NCBI RefSeq assembly: GCF_023516505.1
Contig: NZ_JAMGBB010000001.1
Location: 1,736,001-1,800,000 of the forward strand
Direction of reading: 5' to 3'
Source: Sphingomonas brevis
Lineage (GTDB): Bacteria; Pseudomonadota; Alphaproteobacteria; Sphingomonadales; Sphingomonadaceae
DNA: 64,000 nucleotides
The translations under genes were made by a program, and so were the position numbers. The notes under the pieces were generated by a model. It ran no database searches. It worked only from the letters and a program-made list of their open reading frames with translations, and was not told the origin of the DNA. Positions 1 to 11,486 of the stretch are shown here, in pieces; positions within the stretch are counted from its first letter, which is position 1, and each line of letters starts with the position of its first letter.

Positions 1-485
1 AATATCCCGAGCCCGCGGGCAAGAAGCTGGTCGCCGACGTCAACCTGGACGAGCCGTTGCTGACCTATGACTTCTCCGACGTGATCGCCTTTGGCGCGGA
101 GCATTCGACCATTGGCGCGACGGTCGGCCGTGCGGCATCACGGATGGGGCTCAAATTGTCACCCGATCCGGCCCCGGATCAGAATAGTTTCGTCCGGTCA
201 GACCATTATAGCTTCGTCAAGGAAGGAACCCCGGCCGTCATCCTGTCTACCGGCTACGCCAATGGCGGCGAGGCGGCATGGAAGGAATATGAGGACAAGC
301 ATTACCACGATCCCAGCGACGACCTGTCGCAGCCAATCAATTGGGAGGCTGGGGCCAAATTCGCGCGGATCAATTATCTGATCGCGCGCGATCTGGCCGA
401 CGCGCCGCAGGCCCCTCGCTGGTATTCCGGGGACTTCTTCGGCGAAAAGTTTGCGCCCAACGCGGCCAAGGCGCCAAAACCCTAG
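1..485 (+). CDS. M28-family metallopeptidase, C-terminal fragment
   Basis: The reading frame is open from the first bases of the window (codons in phase with position 3), so this is the 3' end of a gene that begins upstream. The visible ~160 residues carry the typical end of an M28 zinc aminopeptidase: a VRSDHYSFVKEGTPAVIL stretch with the late zinc-ligand histidine (SDHY), then the KHYHDPSDD segment seen before the C-terminal helix of the family. These enzymes are usually exported and trim N-terminal residues from peptides. The signal peptide and first zinc ligands lie outside the window. It ends 52 bp before clpB and is probably a separate transcription unit. Confidence 0.8.
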   Translation, partial: YPEPAGKKLVADVNLDEPLLTYDFSDVIAFGAEHSTIGATVGRAASRMGLKLSPDPAPDQNSFVRSDHYSFVKEGTPAVILSTGYANGGEAAWKEYEDKHYHDPSDDLSQPINWEAGAKFARINYLIARDLADAPQAPRWYSGDFFGEKFAPNAAKAPKP

Positions 486-537
486 GGTTGTGCTACGCCG
501 ATAACACACCACATGGCCTCCAACTTGAGGGGTACCC

Positions 538-3113
<2,576 letters not shown>

Positions 3114-3117
<4 letters not shown>

Positions 3118-3827
3118 CCTTTGCGCTGAATCCTGCCCACGACGCGAGCCGGCTTGCGGACGAGCTTGGCCGCCACAAGCGCATCCAGGTTCCGGCATTC
3201 CTGGTTGCGCCCGGGGCCGAGGACCTTCTCCGGCATTTGACTGAATCAACCGACTGGCGGCACGTCATGAATGCCGGCGACAATGTTTATGAGATCGGCT
3301 GCGACGAGCTGGCGGCAATGGACCCTGAGCAGCGCGCCTTGCTGGACCGCAAGATCGACCGGGAGGCGGTCGAAGGCTTCCAGTTTCGTTTCGACACGAT
3401 CCGAGTGCCGGACGAGGAGGCGGACCGGCGGGCAATGGGCAGGCTGGTTGCCGACTTCGCGTCCTTCCTGAGTTCATCGGCGACGGTCGACTGGTTTCGC
3501 GCAATCACTCGATGCGACACAATTGAGTTCGCCGACTGCCAGGCGACGCGATACCGCAACGGCGCGTTCCTGACCCGTCATGACGATGCGGTCGAGGGCA
3601 AGCAACGCTCGTTCGCCTATGTCCTCAACTTGACCAGGGATTGGCGCGCCGAATGGGGCGGGCTCTTGCTCTTCCCGGAAGATGAAACCGCGCGCATCGA
3701 CGCGATGGTCCCCGACTTCAACCTGCTCAACCTGTTTGAAGTCGGCCAGCAGCATTGCGTGACCCAGGTGGCAAGCTATGCGCCGCGCCCGCGCATCTCC
3801 GTTACCGGCTGGCTACGCAGCCGCTGA
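3114..3827 (+). CDS. 2-oxoglutarate/Fe(II)-dependent oxygenase (prolyl-hydroxylase type)
   Basis: 237 residues with the double-stranded beta-helix iron site: HxD at His156-Asp158 (TRHDDA), distal His214 (QQHCV) and the 2-oxoglutarate-binding Arg227 (RPRISVTGW). The [13 protein letters not shown] core resembles the Tpa1/Ofd1-like proline-hydroxylase group (COG3751), whose eukaryotic members hydroxylate a ribosomal protein. The substrate here is unknown. The ATG overlaps the clpB stop (ATGA), which suggests co-translation with the disaggregase. The next gene is a second, diverged oxygenase of the same family. The family call is firm; the prolyl specificity is inference. Confidence 0.88.
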
Positions 3828-3889
3828 TCGCGCGAATTGAGGCCGCCCGCCCCACGGTGTAGAGCGGGTCTAAACTAACGGAGAATGAG

Positions 3890-4642
3890 TTGGCCTCTCA
3901 AACCGGCGACGAGCCTACCCCCCTGTTCGAGATCAATCCCAATCTGGACCGCCAGTCGCTGGCGGCGCAGTTCGCCCGGGATGGCAGGATCCAGGTCCGA
4001 GATGTGCTGACCCAGCGGACTGCGCTCGAAATCGCGCGCATCCTCTCGACCGAAACGCCGTGGGGCTTGTCGTGGCAGGCAGGCGCTAACGGCCCTCACC
4101 ATTTGCGCGCCGGCGACATGGCCAAGCTCGGCCCGGGCGACGGGCCCGCAATGGCCCAGGCGATCGGCAAGGCGATCCAGGGCACGGAATATGCCTTCGC
4201 CTACACAGCCTACCCGATTCTCGACGCTTACCTCGAGAAATGGCACCCTGGCAGCCCGCTCGAACTGCTGCTCGAGCATATTAACGACGACCCGTTCCTG
4301 GCGCTGCTGCGCGATGTCACGGGCATCGCCGAGCTGGTCAAGGCCGACGCCCAAGCGACGCTTTACCGTCCCGGCCAGTTCCTCAGCCTGCACAGCGACA
4401 GCCACAAGGAAGAAGGTTGGCGGGTCGCCTATGTGCTCAATTTCACGACGACCGAATGGCGACCCGATTGGGGCGGCTACCTCATGTTCTTCGACGAAGA
4501 CGGGGATATCGAGGCCGGCTACAAGCCGCGCTTCAACAGTCTCAACCTGTTCGCCGTGCCGCGCTGGCACGCGGTGTCCTACGTGCCGCAATTCGCTCCG
4601 ACCGCGCGCTATGCGATTACCGGCTGGGCGCGCGACCGCTAG
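3890..4642 (+). CDS. 2-oxoglutarate/Fe(II)-dependent oxygenase, paralogue of the preceding gene
   Basis: 250 residues. Iron ligands His168-x-Asp170 (LHSDSHKEEG) and His227 (WHAVSYV), co-substrate Arg240 (ARYAITGW). The same AYVLNFT..EW..DWGGYL core as the upstream gene marks a tandem but strongly diverged pair. The start is a TTG at 3890 with GGAG six bases upstream; the nearby ATG at 3885 is out of frame. The stop TAG directly abuts the stop of the convergent sulfotransferase gene, with no base between them. The likely reaction is hydroxylation of a protein or peptide side chain with 2-oxoglutarate and O2; the substrate is unknown. Confidence 0.87.
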   Translation: MASQTGDEPTPLFEINPNLDRQSLAAQFARDGRIQVRDVLTQRTALEIARILSTETPWGLSWQAGANGPHHLRAGDMAKLGPGDGPAMAQAIGKAIQGTEYAFAYTAYPILDAYLEKWHPGSPLELLLEHINDDPFLALLRDVTGIAELVKADAQATLYRPGQFLSLHSDSHKEEGWRVAYVLNFTTTEWRPDWGGYLMFFDEDGDIEAGYKPRFNSLNLFAVPRWHAVSYVPQFAPTARYAITGWARDR

Positions 4643-6634
4643 CTACAGCTCGAGCGGCTCGTAACCGAACCGCTCGACCCACGGTGCGAGGATCGGCAGC
4701 ACGGGCTCCATCTGCTTGCGGTATTTCTCCCAGCGGCCCTTGGCGCGCACGTAGATGCCCTCCGTCACCTGGGCATAGCTCGGCGTGCGGATATAGCCGC
4801 GGTCGAGCGCGGTCTTCTGGTGGTCGAGCACCTTGTCGTCCCATGGGAGGCCAAGGAATGCGAGCAGCTTCCTTAGTTCGCCCTCCGTGTCCGCGACCAT
4901 TTCCTCATAGCGGATGGCATGAACGTTGAGTGGGAAGATCTCCTGGCACTTTTGCCAGAAGGTCATCGCCCGGTCGTAGAGCAGCGCGGCGTTGGTCAAG
5001 TCGAGGAAGCTGACCATCGCCTCGCTCACCTGGAAATTCTGCATGAAGCAGCTCAGCACTACGTCGCATGGGTGCCGCAACGCAAAGATGAAGCGCGCAT
5101 CGGGAAAGATGCGGTGGATCAGCGGAGCGCGACGTGTCGCCAGGGGGTTCTTGTCGATCAGCAGCTTGCCCGGCACGAGCGGCTCTGGAAGCTCGGCGAA
5201 ATATCGGTCGCGCAGCGCATCGACCGCAGCGCCGTCCAGATCCGGCAAGCGGTCGAGTCCGCCCAGGCTTTCTTCCAGCCGGACGATCATCGGCTGCTCC
5301 TCGATCACCTGGGCAGCCGGGTGGCCCATCAGGATCGTGTCCAGCAATGTCGTTCCGGAGCGGAAAAATCCGACCAGGAATGCCGGCGCGGGCGGGTCGT
5401 TCTTGGGGACCACGGGCTGCCATTTCGCGAACCATTCCGCTGTGGTCTTCTCGGTGAGTCCTTCGATGAAACGTCCCCATTGGGTCGGATCATAAACGAC
5501 TGCGTCGGGACGCCGGGCGGTGATCCGGTTCATCTCCGCAAAAGCGGCAAAGGCAGTTTCGGCGTCGCCCAGCCGGTCGGCGACTTCGCCGATGAAATTG
5601 GACCGGATCGCTGAATCGAGACTATCCGCATGCGACTGCTGGGCGAGCCGCAACGCGTCCTCCAGCTTACCTTCCCGCCGATAAACCAGCGCCTGTACGA
5701 AGTCAGCTTCCTGGCCCTTCACGCCGTGCGCCAGCGCTTTCTCCTGCAGTTCGACCAACTCTTCGGTCCGATTGCCGCGTTCCATCAGGATCGCGACATT
5801 GAGGTAGGCGGCCGCGGAGTTCGGGTCGGTCTGAATAGCCAGGCGATAGGCCTGTTCGGCCTTTTCCAGGTCGTCGAGCCTGGCAAAGGCCAGGCCCATG
5901 ACCAGGAATATGTTGGAGTCATCGCGCCGCAAGCTTGCGGCTTTGCCGAGAAATGGCAGCGCCCGGGTCGGATGGCCCATACGAACCAATGCCTTGCCGA
6001 TCTCAAACAGTGCGATGCCGTCGTTCGGATCCAGCCGGCTGGCTTCCTCAAACTGGCTGAGGCTTTCCTGATGCCGGTCGGCGGTGGCGAGGGCCCGGCC
6101 GAGATTGACGTGGACGAAGGCGGCATCCGGCCGCAATTCAACCGCACGCCGCAGCGCCTCGACTGCGCCTTCGGTATCGTCCGCTTCGTGCAGTGCATTA
6201 CCAAGGTTGTTCCACGCCGCATGGTCATTCGGCGCCGCCTCAACGGCCCGTTTCAGGAAGCCCAGCGCCTCGTCTATATTACCGAGCCGCTTGGCGATCG
6301 ACGCCCTGAGGCGCAGAAACTCGGCGGCTGACGTGCTGGGCGGCGCATCCCTGCCCAGCTTGTCCGCTTCCTCGACCCGGCCGGAATCCATCAGGGCCTG
6401 CATCGCGTTGAGCCGCGTTGGCAAGTCGGACGGAGATTGTTTCAGCGCGCTGGTCAGGAAATCCGCGCCGAGGCCGGGTTCGCCGGTCTGGCAATAGAGC
6501 ACCCCGACGAACTGCAGCGCGACAACGCTCTTGGGGTCGGCGGCCAAAGCTTCCTCGGCGCGCCGACGCGCACCGAGCAAATCACCACGCGCATGCAATT
6601 GTGCGGCTTCGGAAAGCATATTGGGCAAATTCAT
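4643..6634 (-). CDS. TPR-repeat protein fused to a sulfotransferase domain
   Basis: 663 residues in two parts. Residues about 1-350 are tandem tetratricopeptide repeats (AWNNLGNALHEADDTEGAVEA and similar helices), a protein- or peptide-docking solenoid. Residues about 400-650 are a PAPS-dependent sulfotransferase domain: the 5'-phosphosulfate loop is FRSGTTLL near residue 425, followed by IFPDARFIFALRHPCDVVLS, the 3'-phosphate-binding RxxxDxxxS-type motif. The family transfers sulfate from PAPS to hydroxyls or tyrosines; with a TPR front end a polypeptide substrate is plausible. No signal peptide or membrane segment is visible. It is convergent with the two oxygenases and upstream of a small secreted protein on the same strand. 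Confidence 0.9.
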   Translation of the reverse strand: MNLPNMLSEAAQLHARGDLLGARRRAEEALAADPKSVVALQFVGVLYCQTGEPGLGADFLTSALKQSPSDLPTRLNAMQALMDSGRVEEADKLGRDAPPSTSAAEFLRLRASIAKRLGNIDEALGFLKRAVEAAPNDHAAWNNLGNALHEADDTEGAVEALRRAVELRPDAAFVHVNLGRALATADRHQESLSQFEEASRLDPNDGIALFEIGKALVRMGHPTRALPFLGKAASLRRDDSNIFLVMGLAFARLDDLEKAEQAYRLAIQTDPNSAAAYLNVAILMERGNRTEELVELQEKALAHGVKGQEADFVQALVYRREGKLEDALRLAQQSHADSLDSAIRSNFIGEVADRLGDAETAFAAFAEMNRITARRPDAVVYDPTQWGRFIEGLTEKTTAEWFAKWQPVVPKNDPPAPAFLVGFFRSGTTLLDTILMGHPAAQVIEEQPMIVRLEESLGGLDRLPDLDGAAVDALRDRYFAELPEPLVPGKLLIDKNPLATRRAPLIHRIFPDARFIFALRHPCDVVLSCFMQNFQVSEAMVSFLDLTNAALLYDRAMTFWQKCQEIFPLNVHAIRYEEMVADTEGELRKLLAFLGLPWDDKVLDHQKTALDRGYIRTPSYAQVTEGIYVRAKGRWEKYRKQMEPVLPILAPWVERFGYEPLEL

Positions 6635-6666
6635 GGGCTTGCCCTAGCCGGACATTTGGAAAGACT

Positions 6667-6948
6667 CTAGCCGCCGCGACGGGTTTCAATCGTCGGCCGG
6701 TTAAACATTTCCTCGGCATCCTTCTGGTGCTGGATGCGCATCTGCTCCCATTGCAGCTTGGTCTTGCAGGTTTTTTCCTTGAACCGGCTGCCGGTCTTCA
6801 TCTCATATTTGCAGACGATCACCTGGTCTTCCGCGGCGTCATCGCGGGCCGTAACGGTAATCGGGTCCGATTGCTGGGCCATTGCCGCGATCGGATAGGC
6901 CAGGGTCGTAACGGTGAAGGCTGCGATCAGCCCCAGTCGCAGATTCAT
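6667..6948 (-). CDS. Small secreted protein of unknown function
   Basis: 93 residues beginning with a clear Sec signal peptide (MNLRLGLIAAFTVTTLAY...AMAQQ, cleavage near residue 24). The mature part of about 70 residues is charged and has two cysteines (VICKYEM and EKTCK) that could form a disulfide, followed by a helix with RIQHQKDAEEMF. I do not recognise a named family. It lies 33 bp upstream of the TPR-sulfotransferase on the same strand and may be its operon partner. A possible promoter (TTGACC, 18 bp, TATCAA on the minus strand) overlaps the end of the DUF6065-like gene. Confidence 0.75.
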   Translation of the reverse strand: MNLRLGLIAAFTVTTLAYPIAAMAQQSDPITVTARDDAAEDQVIVCKYEMKTGSRFKEKTCKTKLQWEQMRIQHQKDAEEMFNRPTIETRRGG

Positions 6949-7067
6949 ACGCGCCTCCTAAACTCTTCATCGCTTCGCCCAATTTGCGCCATGGCTGAAG
7001 CCGGAACGATTGGCTCGTAGCAGAGAACGAATCCCCGGCTGTTGATATCAAGTTCGTTGTACAAGGG

Positions 7068-7808
7068 TCAATCGCTCTTAACGAAGGGCTTGATGCGCAG
7101 CTTCACCTCATGCGTTTCGGAACCGCTTCGCCCATCCGGGCAAACCCCGCGATAATAAAGCTTCTGCCAGCGGTCGCTGGGATCGGTCGGCGGATTCCGT
7201 TCCATCTCGCGATGGAATTCGAGGCGGGACTCACTCCAGGCCTGATACTGCGCGGCAAGCTCGGGATCGCTCGATATGGGCAAGATACGCGGCTCGAATT
7301 GCTGGATGGCGCCGCGCGGAACCGGAAAGAAAAAGCAAAAGGGCTCGCCTTCTTCGAACCGCACGACCTGGTCCGGCCGCGTGAATTTCCAGTTCATGGT
7401 GAAGGTATAGGGTGACCAATCCGTCTCGATGATCCCGGCAAGCGGGGCGATGCCATCCTTCGGGCTGTTGGGGGGTCCGCTGGCCCAAAGGTTCCAGTCC
7501 GGCGGCGTCCGGAATATCGCTTCGATATGAAAAGTCAGGATGCCGGCTCCGAATAGCGAAACCGGGACGAACGGGGCCTGCGTGGCCTGGGACAGGTCGA
7601 TGTGAACCGACGAGGCTGCCGGGCCGCCGTCCCACACCGCGGCAAAACTGCACGGGCTGAGGATTTCCCACCCATGTGCATTGCCGATGTCCAAGGGAAG
7701 GCAACGGTAAGCATAAGCTTCAGGCGTTGCGTCCATCCAGTCCCGCTTCGGGGAAGCGGGGCGGATGCGCGGCTCCCATTCCGGCGTAACGAAGCAGTGC
7801 AGATCCAT
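7068..7808 (-). CDS. DUF6065-like protein, function unknown
   Basis: 246 residues, cytoplasmic-looking, no signal peptide or membrane segment, rich in Trp, Pro and Phe (WEILSPCSFAAVWDGG, WLWASGPPNSPKDGIAPL-type segments, FEEGEPFCFFFPVPRGAIQQ). From memory this matches the DUF6065 family, about 250 residues and of unknown function; that assignment is not certain. It lies between the TonB-dependent receptor and the small secreted protein on the same strand. The strong terminator at 7886-7920 separates it from the receptor, so it is probably transcribed from its own promoter. Confidence 0.78.
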   Translation of the reverse strand: MDLHCFVTPEWEPRIRPASPKRDWMDATPEAYAYRCLPLDIGNAHGWEILSPCSFAAVWDGGPAASSVHIDLSQATQAPFVPVSLFGAGILTFHIEAIFRTPPDWNLWASGPPNSPKDGIAPLAGIIETDWSPYTFTMNWKFTRPDQVVRFEEGEPFCFFFPVPRGAIQQFEPRILPISSDPELAAQYQAWSESRLEFHREMERNPPTDPSDRWQKLYYRGVCPDGRSGSETHEVKLRIKPFVKSD

Positions 7809-7885
7809 CCAACCTCACTACACGACAAAATCGCGTATCACAGCTCCGCTGAACGGCCTGCCGGATTCGTCTCTGGAGCGAAGGC

Positions 7886-7920
7886 AAAAAAAGAAGGGCG
7901 AGACCGAAGTCTCGCCCTTC
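7886..7920 (-). terminator. Intrinsic terminator of the TonB-dependent receptor gene
   Basis: Read on the minus strand: a perfect 12-bp stem GAAGGGCGAGAC / GTCTCGCCCTTC closed by a TTCG tetraloop (C-UUCG-G, an exceptionally stable loop) and followed by seven T. It starts about 50 bp after the receptor stop. Confidence 0.93.
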
Positions 7921-7969
7921 AGTTGTTGAGGGGAGGAACCGATAGCCCCACCCCTCAAACTGTTTCGGA

Positions 7970-10900
7970 TTAGAACCGCAGCCGGGCCGAAACGTAGGCG
8001 CGGCGGCCAATCACGTCGTACAGCGACGGATCGGTGCCCGACTGGACGTTCGGAGCATAGGTCTCCGGACCCTTGTCGAACGCGTTGTTCAGGCCGACCC
8101 GCAGCGTCAGCGGCTTGAAGTCCGCTTCGACGGCCAGGTCGACGTAGATCACGCCATCGGTGCCGGTGAACAGATCCTCTTCACCCGGGAACTGGACGCT
8201 CAAGCGGTTGTCCATGCCATCGATGTAGCGGATGCGCGATTCGAAGGTGAACGGCTTGACGTTCCACGCCAGGTTCAGGTTGCCCTTCCACTCGGGGAAG
8301 CTGGTGCCCAGCCCCGCGCCGAAATAGGAAACCGTGCCGGCATAGTCGAGAGTGACGCCCGGAAGTTCCTCTACCTTGTAGTTGATCAGGTAGTTGACCA
8401 TCAGGTTGGCCGACAGCTTCGATCCCGGGGTCAGCCAATCCGTCGGCAGGTTGTAGCCGAGCTGGACGTCGACACCCGAGGTCTTCACGACGCCCTGGTT
8501 GACCGCCTGGAAGTAGGAACCGTCGCCGCCGATCGCCTCAGGAATGCTGATCGAGGAGATGTCCGGAGTACGATTGATGCCGGTGCAATACGGGCTGGTG
8601 CCATCCAGGTCGGGATTGACGCCGTGGAAGCCGTAGCAGGCCGCGATCAACATGTTCGTATCAGGAGCAAAGATCGTGTCTTTGATCTTGATGTTGTAAT
8701 AGTCGATCGAGCCGGTGAAGCCCCACTTCTGGAACACGGCGCCGACGGTGAAGGTATCGCCGGTTTCAGGTCCAAGATCGGCGTTGCCGGTGATGCCGAT
8801 GAACGCCTGCGAACCCGGCGTCTGAACGTAGGTCGCGGTCTGAGCAAGGCTCAGGCCCGTTGCCTGACAGATCGCCGCCCCAGCTGCACCAGCGGTTGCC
8901 CGGAAATTGGTGTTGATCGAGCAGGGGTCGAAATACTGCGGGAACGAGCTGCCGCCCGAGAACAGTTCGACGAAGTTCGGAGCACGCACCGAGTGCTGGT
9001 AGCTGCCGCGGAAGCGGAGCTCGTCCAGCGGAGCCCAGCTGACGGTGACACCGTAAGCATTGTCGGACGATCCGCCTTCGCCGCCATTCTGGATGTCGAC
9101 GAATTCGCTCTTCGAGTGACGGAACGACAGGCCGAGTTCCAGTTCCTTGGCGTACTGCGCATCCTTGAGGATCGGAATACGCGCTTCGGCGAACCAGTCG
9201 GTGAACTTGTTCGTGCCGTGATCCGGAGTCGCGGTGTTGAAGCCGGCGATCGGCCCGAACAGCGTGCCTGGATCGAAGTCATAACGCCAGCGACGCTGCT
9301 CGCCACCGAGCACGACGCTGAGCGGGCCGGCCGGAAGCTCAACCACGTCACCCGTGACGAAGCCCTGGAGGACCTTGAGGGTGAAGTCGGTCTGCGTGAA
9401 GCCCGTCTCGTTGAGGAATTCGACGCACTCCGCCGAGATCGGGTTGATGCCGAACGGATTGAAGCCGCCCTCGCACAGGCTGTCGCCACCGTCCGCAGCC
9501 TCGAGCAGACGCTCGGCGTTCTGGACGTTGACGTTGCCGCTGGCAGCCGTTTCGATCGTGGTCCGACCCCAGCTGTACGAAACTTCGTACCGCCAATTGT
9601 CGACGATGTCGCCGCGCAGGCCGGCAAGGCCCTGCAGGACGCGGTTTTCGGTGGCCGTGAGGCGCAGACCGGTGTCCAGCAGACGCTTGGCGATCTTGAT
9701 CGGCTCGGCAGCGCCGACGCCAACAAGGGCGGGGTCGTCGCCGGTACGCGAATCAAGCAGGATATTCAGGTCGGCCGGTACGAACGGATTGCTCCGCGGG
9801 ATAACCAGCTGCGTGACACTGAAGCCGCAGTTAACGAAGTTGGACTTGGCGCGCAGCGGGTTCGTGCCCGTGGCGCACTCGACGCGGGTGCCGATCGGCG
9901 TGGCCGCGAGGCCCGAAGCCGAATTATACTCGGTGTAGCCGCCCTGGATGAAGAAGTCCGCGTGCGGATCGATCTCGTAATTACCCTTTACGAAGAACGA
10001 CTTGCGCTTCAACGGCAGGACCAACAGGTTGGTCCGGTCGAAGTTGTAGGAATAGAAGTCCGGGAAAAAGTTCTGGTTCGCCGCGGCGGCGTCATTGCCT
10101 TCCGGATCGAAACGATAGTTGACGACGTCCTGGGCCGTGTTGAACACGCCGAAGCCGATCAGCGTACCGTCATTGTTGAAGCCGACGCGGCTGGCGTCGT
10201 TAACCGAACCCGGCGCATAACCGTAGCTGCCGAACACGGTGTTCAGCGCAGCCGCGCTCGGTGCGTTGGCGCCGCTGGCAACATAACGGGCCATCGGCGG
10301 GGTTGGCGTGGTCGAGGTTGCCTGAGCGGCGAAATCGCGCTCGAGCTTGCCGAGATTTTCACGCGACGAGAATTCGGCCGCAACCGCTACGTTACCCTTG
10401 CCGTCATCGAAATTGGCACCGAGCACGCCGGACACCTGATACTCGCGCGCGTCGAAATTCTTGAGCGCGTTGGAGTAGGTCGCACGCAGGTCGACGCCCT
10501 GGAAGTCGTCCTTCATGATGATGTTGACGACACCCGCGATGGCGTCCGCACCGTAGGTCGCGCCGGCGCCGCCGGTGATCACGTCGATGCGCTCGATCAG
10601 GCCCTGCGGAATGGTGTTCAAGTCGACCGACAGGTCGGTGCCCGACGACATCGGACGACGGCCGTCGATCAGGACCAGGTTACGGTTCGAGCCGAGGCCG
10701 CGAAGGTTGATGTTCGATTGACCGCCGTTGCCGGGGTTGTTCGACGTGGTCGTGCCGGCCGGGTTAACCTGCGGCAGCGTGTTGAGGAAGGTGTCGAGGG
10801 TGATGTCCGCCTTGTCGACCGTCTCTTCACCGGTGACCACCGCAATCGGGCTGCTCGAGGTCAGGTTGGGACGGGCGATACGCGAACCGGTAACGACGAT

Positions 10901-11074
10901 CTCGCGGCCGGCAGTTTCTTCGGCTGGCGTCGGCGCCGCGGTTTCATCAACCGCCTGCGCGGGCTCGCCGGTAACCGGCTCCTGGACGTCCTGCGCAAAA
11001 GCAGGCGTGCCCAGAACCGACGCACTGACAAACAACGTCGTCGTCAGCAGTCGATTACGATAAGTGCTCTTCAT
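7970..11074 (-). CDS. TonB-dependent outer-membrane receptor
   Basis: 1034 residues from the ATG at 11074, which has GGGGAAG seven bases upstream. A longer frame to 11146 lacks support and would bury the signal peptide (MKSTYRNRLLTTTLF...PAFAQ). After a Pro/Ala/Glu linker comes a TonB-box-like REIVVTGSR, the plug domain (LRGLGSNRNLVLIDGRR, GGAGATYGADAIAGVVNIIMK), then a long beta-barrel ending in the aromatic RRAYVSARLRF. This large receptor class is highly expanded in sphingomonads and takes up siderophores, oligosaccharides or peptides; the ligand cannot be read from sequence. Nearby sulfotransferase and oxygenase genes hint at a modified peptide or glycan. Confidence 0.96.
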   Translation of the reverse strand: MKSTYRNRLLTTTLFVSASVLGTPAFAQDVQEPVTGEPAQAVDETAAPTPAEETAGREIVVTGSRIARPNLTSSSPIAVVTGEETVDKADITLDTFLNTLPQVNPAGTTTSNNPGNGGQSNINLRGLGSNRNLVLIDGRRPMSSGTDLSVDLNTIPQGLIERIDVITGGAGATYGADAIAGVVNIIMKDDFQGVDLRATYSNALKNFDAREYQVSGVLGANFDDGKGNVAVAAEFSSRENLGKLERDFAAQATSTTPTPPMARYVASGANAPSAAALNTVFGSYGYAPGSVNDASRVGFNNDGTLIGFGVFNTAQDVVNYRFDPEGNDAAAANQNFFPDFYSYNFDRTNLLVLPLKRKSFFVKGNYEIDPHADFFIQGGYTEYNSASGLAATPIGTRVECATGTNPLRAKSNFVNCGFSVTQLVIPRSNPFVPADLNILLDSRTGDDPALVGVGAAEPIKIAKRLLDTGLRLTATENRVLQGLAGLRGDIVDNWRYEVSYSWGRTTIETAASGNVNVQNAERLLEAADGGDSLCEGGFNPFGINPISAECVEFLNETGFTQTDFTLKVLQGFVTGDVVELPAGPLSVVLGGEQRRWRYDFDPGTLFGPIAGFNTATPDHGTNKFTDWFAEARIPILKDAQYAKELELGLSFRHSKSEFVDIQNGGEGGSSDNAYGVTVSWAPLDELRFRGSYQHSVRAPNFVELFSGGSSFPQYFDPCSINTNFRATAGAAGAAICQATGLSLAQTATYVQTPGSQAFIGITGNADLGPETGDTFTVGAVFQKWGFTGSIDYYNIKIKDTIFAPDTNMLIAACYGFHGVNPDLDGTSPYCTGINRTPDISSISIPEAIGGDGSYFQAVNQGVVKTSGVDVQLGYNLPTDWLTPGSKLSANLMVNYLINYKVEELPGVTLDYAGTVSYFGAGLGTSFPEWKGNLNLAWNVKPFTFESRIRYIDGMDNRLSVQFPGEEDLFTGTDGVIYVDLAVEADFKPLTLRVGLNNAFDKGPETYAPNVQSGTDPSLYDVIGRRAYVSARLRF

Positions 11075-11156
11075 TTTGTCTTCCCCTTCGCGTCGCCTCA
11101 GCGAGGCTTTGCCCAAAAGCCAGGCGCGCGAACGCACCTCGGCCAAGTGGGGACGT

Positions 11157-11184
11157 CTTATGGGAGCGTGCCGAAACGGCGCAA
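11157..11184 (-). promoter_or_regulatory. Possible sigma70-type promoter for the TonB receptor
   Basis: On the minus strand TTGCGC (11184-11179) and CATAAG (11162-11157) are 16 bp apart, 83 bp upstream of the receptor ATG. Each box is a partial match only. No cobalamin or other riboswitch fold was evident in the leader. Confidence 0.3.
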
Positions 11185-11273
11185 GACGAAACGAAAGCTT
11201 GACGACACTTGCCCGGCGCTATGTCACATTTTGGACACACCGCGCTCGGCGCTGAGTCATATTTGACGCAGGG

Positions 11274-11486
11274 TCAGATATTGCCTGCGCGGCGCTCCGC
11301 TTCCAGGCTGGCAGCGGCATCGGCATAGGCCTCCTGCCGGTCGACCGACCAATAACGAAGTTCGTCGAGCGGAATCACCGCGCCGGTGATCGCGCAGCGG
11401 ACGTGGTCGCCGGCCGACAGCAGGCGGAAAGTGCCGTCGAGATAGTGGATCTTGGCCTCTCGGGCCGTACCCATCAGCATCGTCAT
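11274..11486 (-). CDS. DUF2093 domain protein
   Basis: 70 residues at most; in-frame ATGs also occur at 11480 and 11477. The [42 protein letters not shown] core is the small DUF2093 family, often found directly after xseA in alphaproteobacteria. Function unknown. The VRCAITG.I....L.YWSV pattern looks like a truncated one-knuckle metal-binding fold with a single Cys. The start overlaps the xseA stop (ATGA), so it is translationally coupled to xseA. Confidence 0.85.
   Translation of the reverse strand: MTMLMGTAREAKIHYLDGTFRLLSAGDHVRCAITGAVIPLDELRYWSVDRQEAYADAAASLEAERRAGNI

Noticed and set aside
8624-11266. 880-residue open frame opposite the TonB receptor
   Set aside because: Long antisense frame produced by high-GC codon bias; Arg/Asp/Val-rich with no domain or start signal.
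11075-11273. Cobalamin riboswitch in the TonB receptor leader
   Set aside because: No B12-box-like sequence or pseudoknot-compatible pairing was seen; cobS/cobT elsewhere in the window do not imply one.
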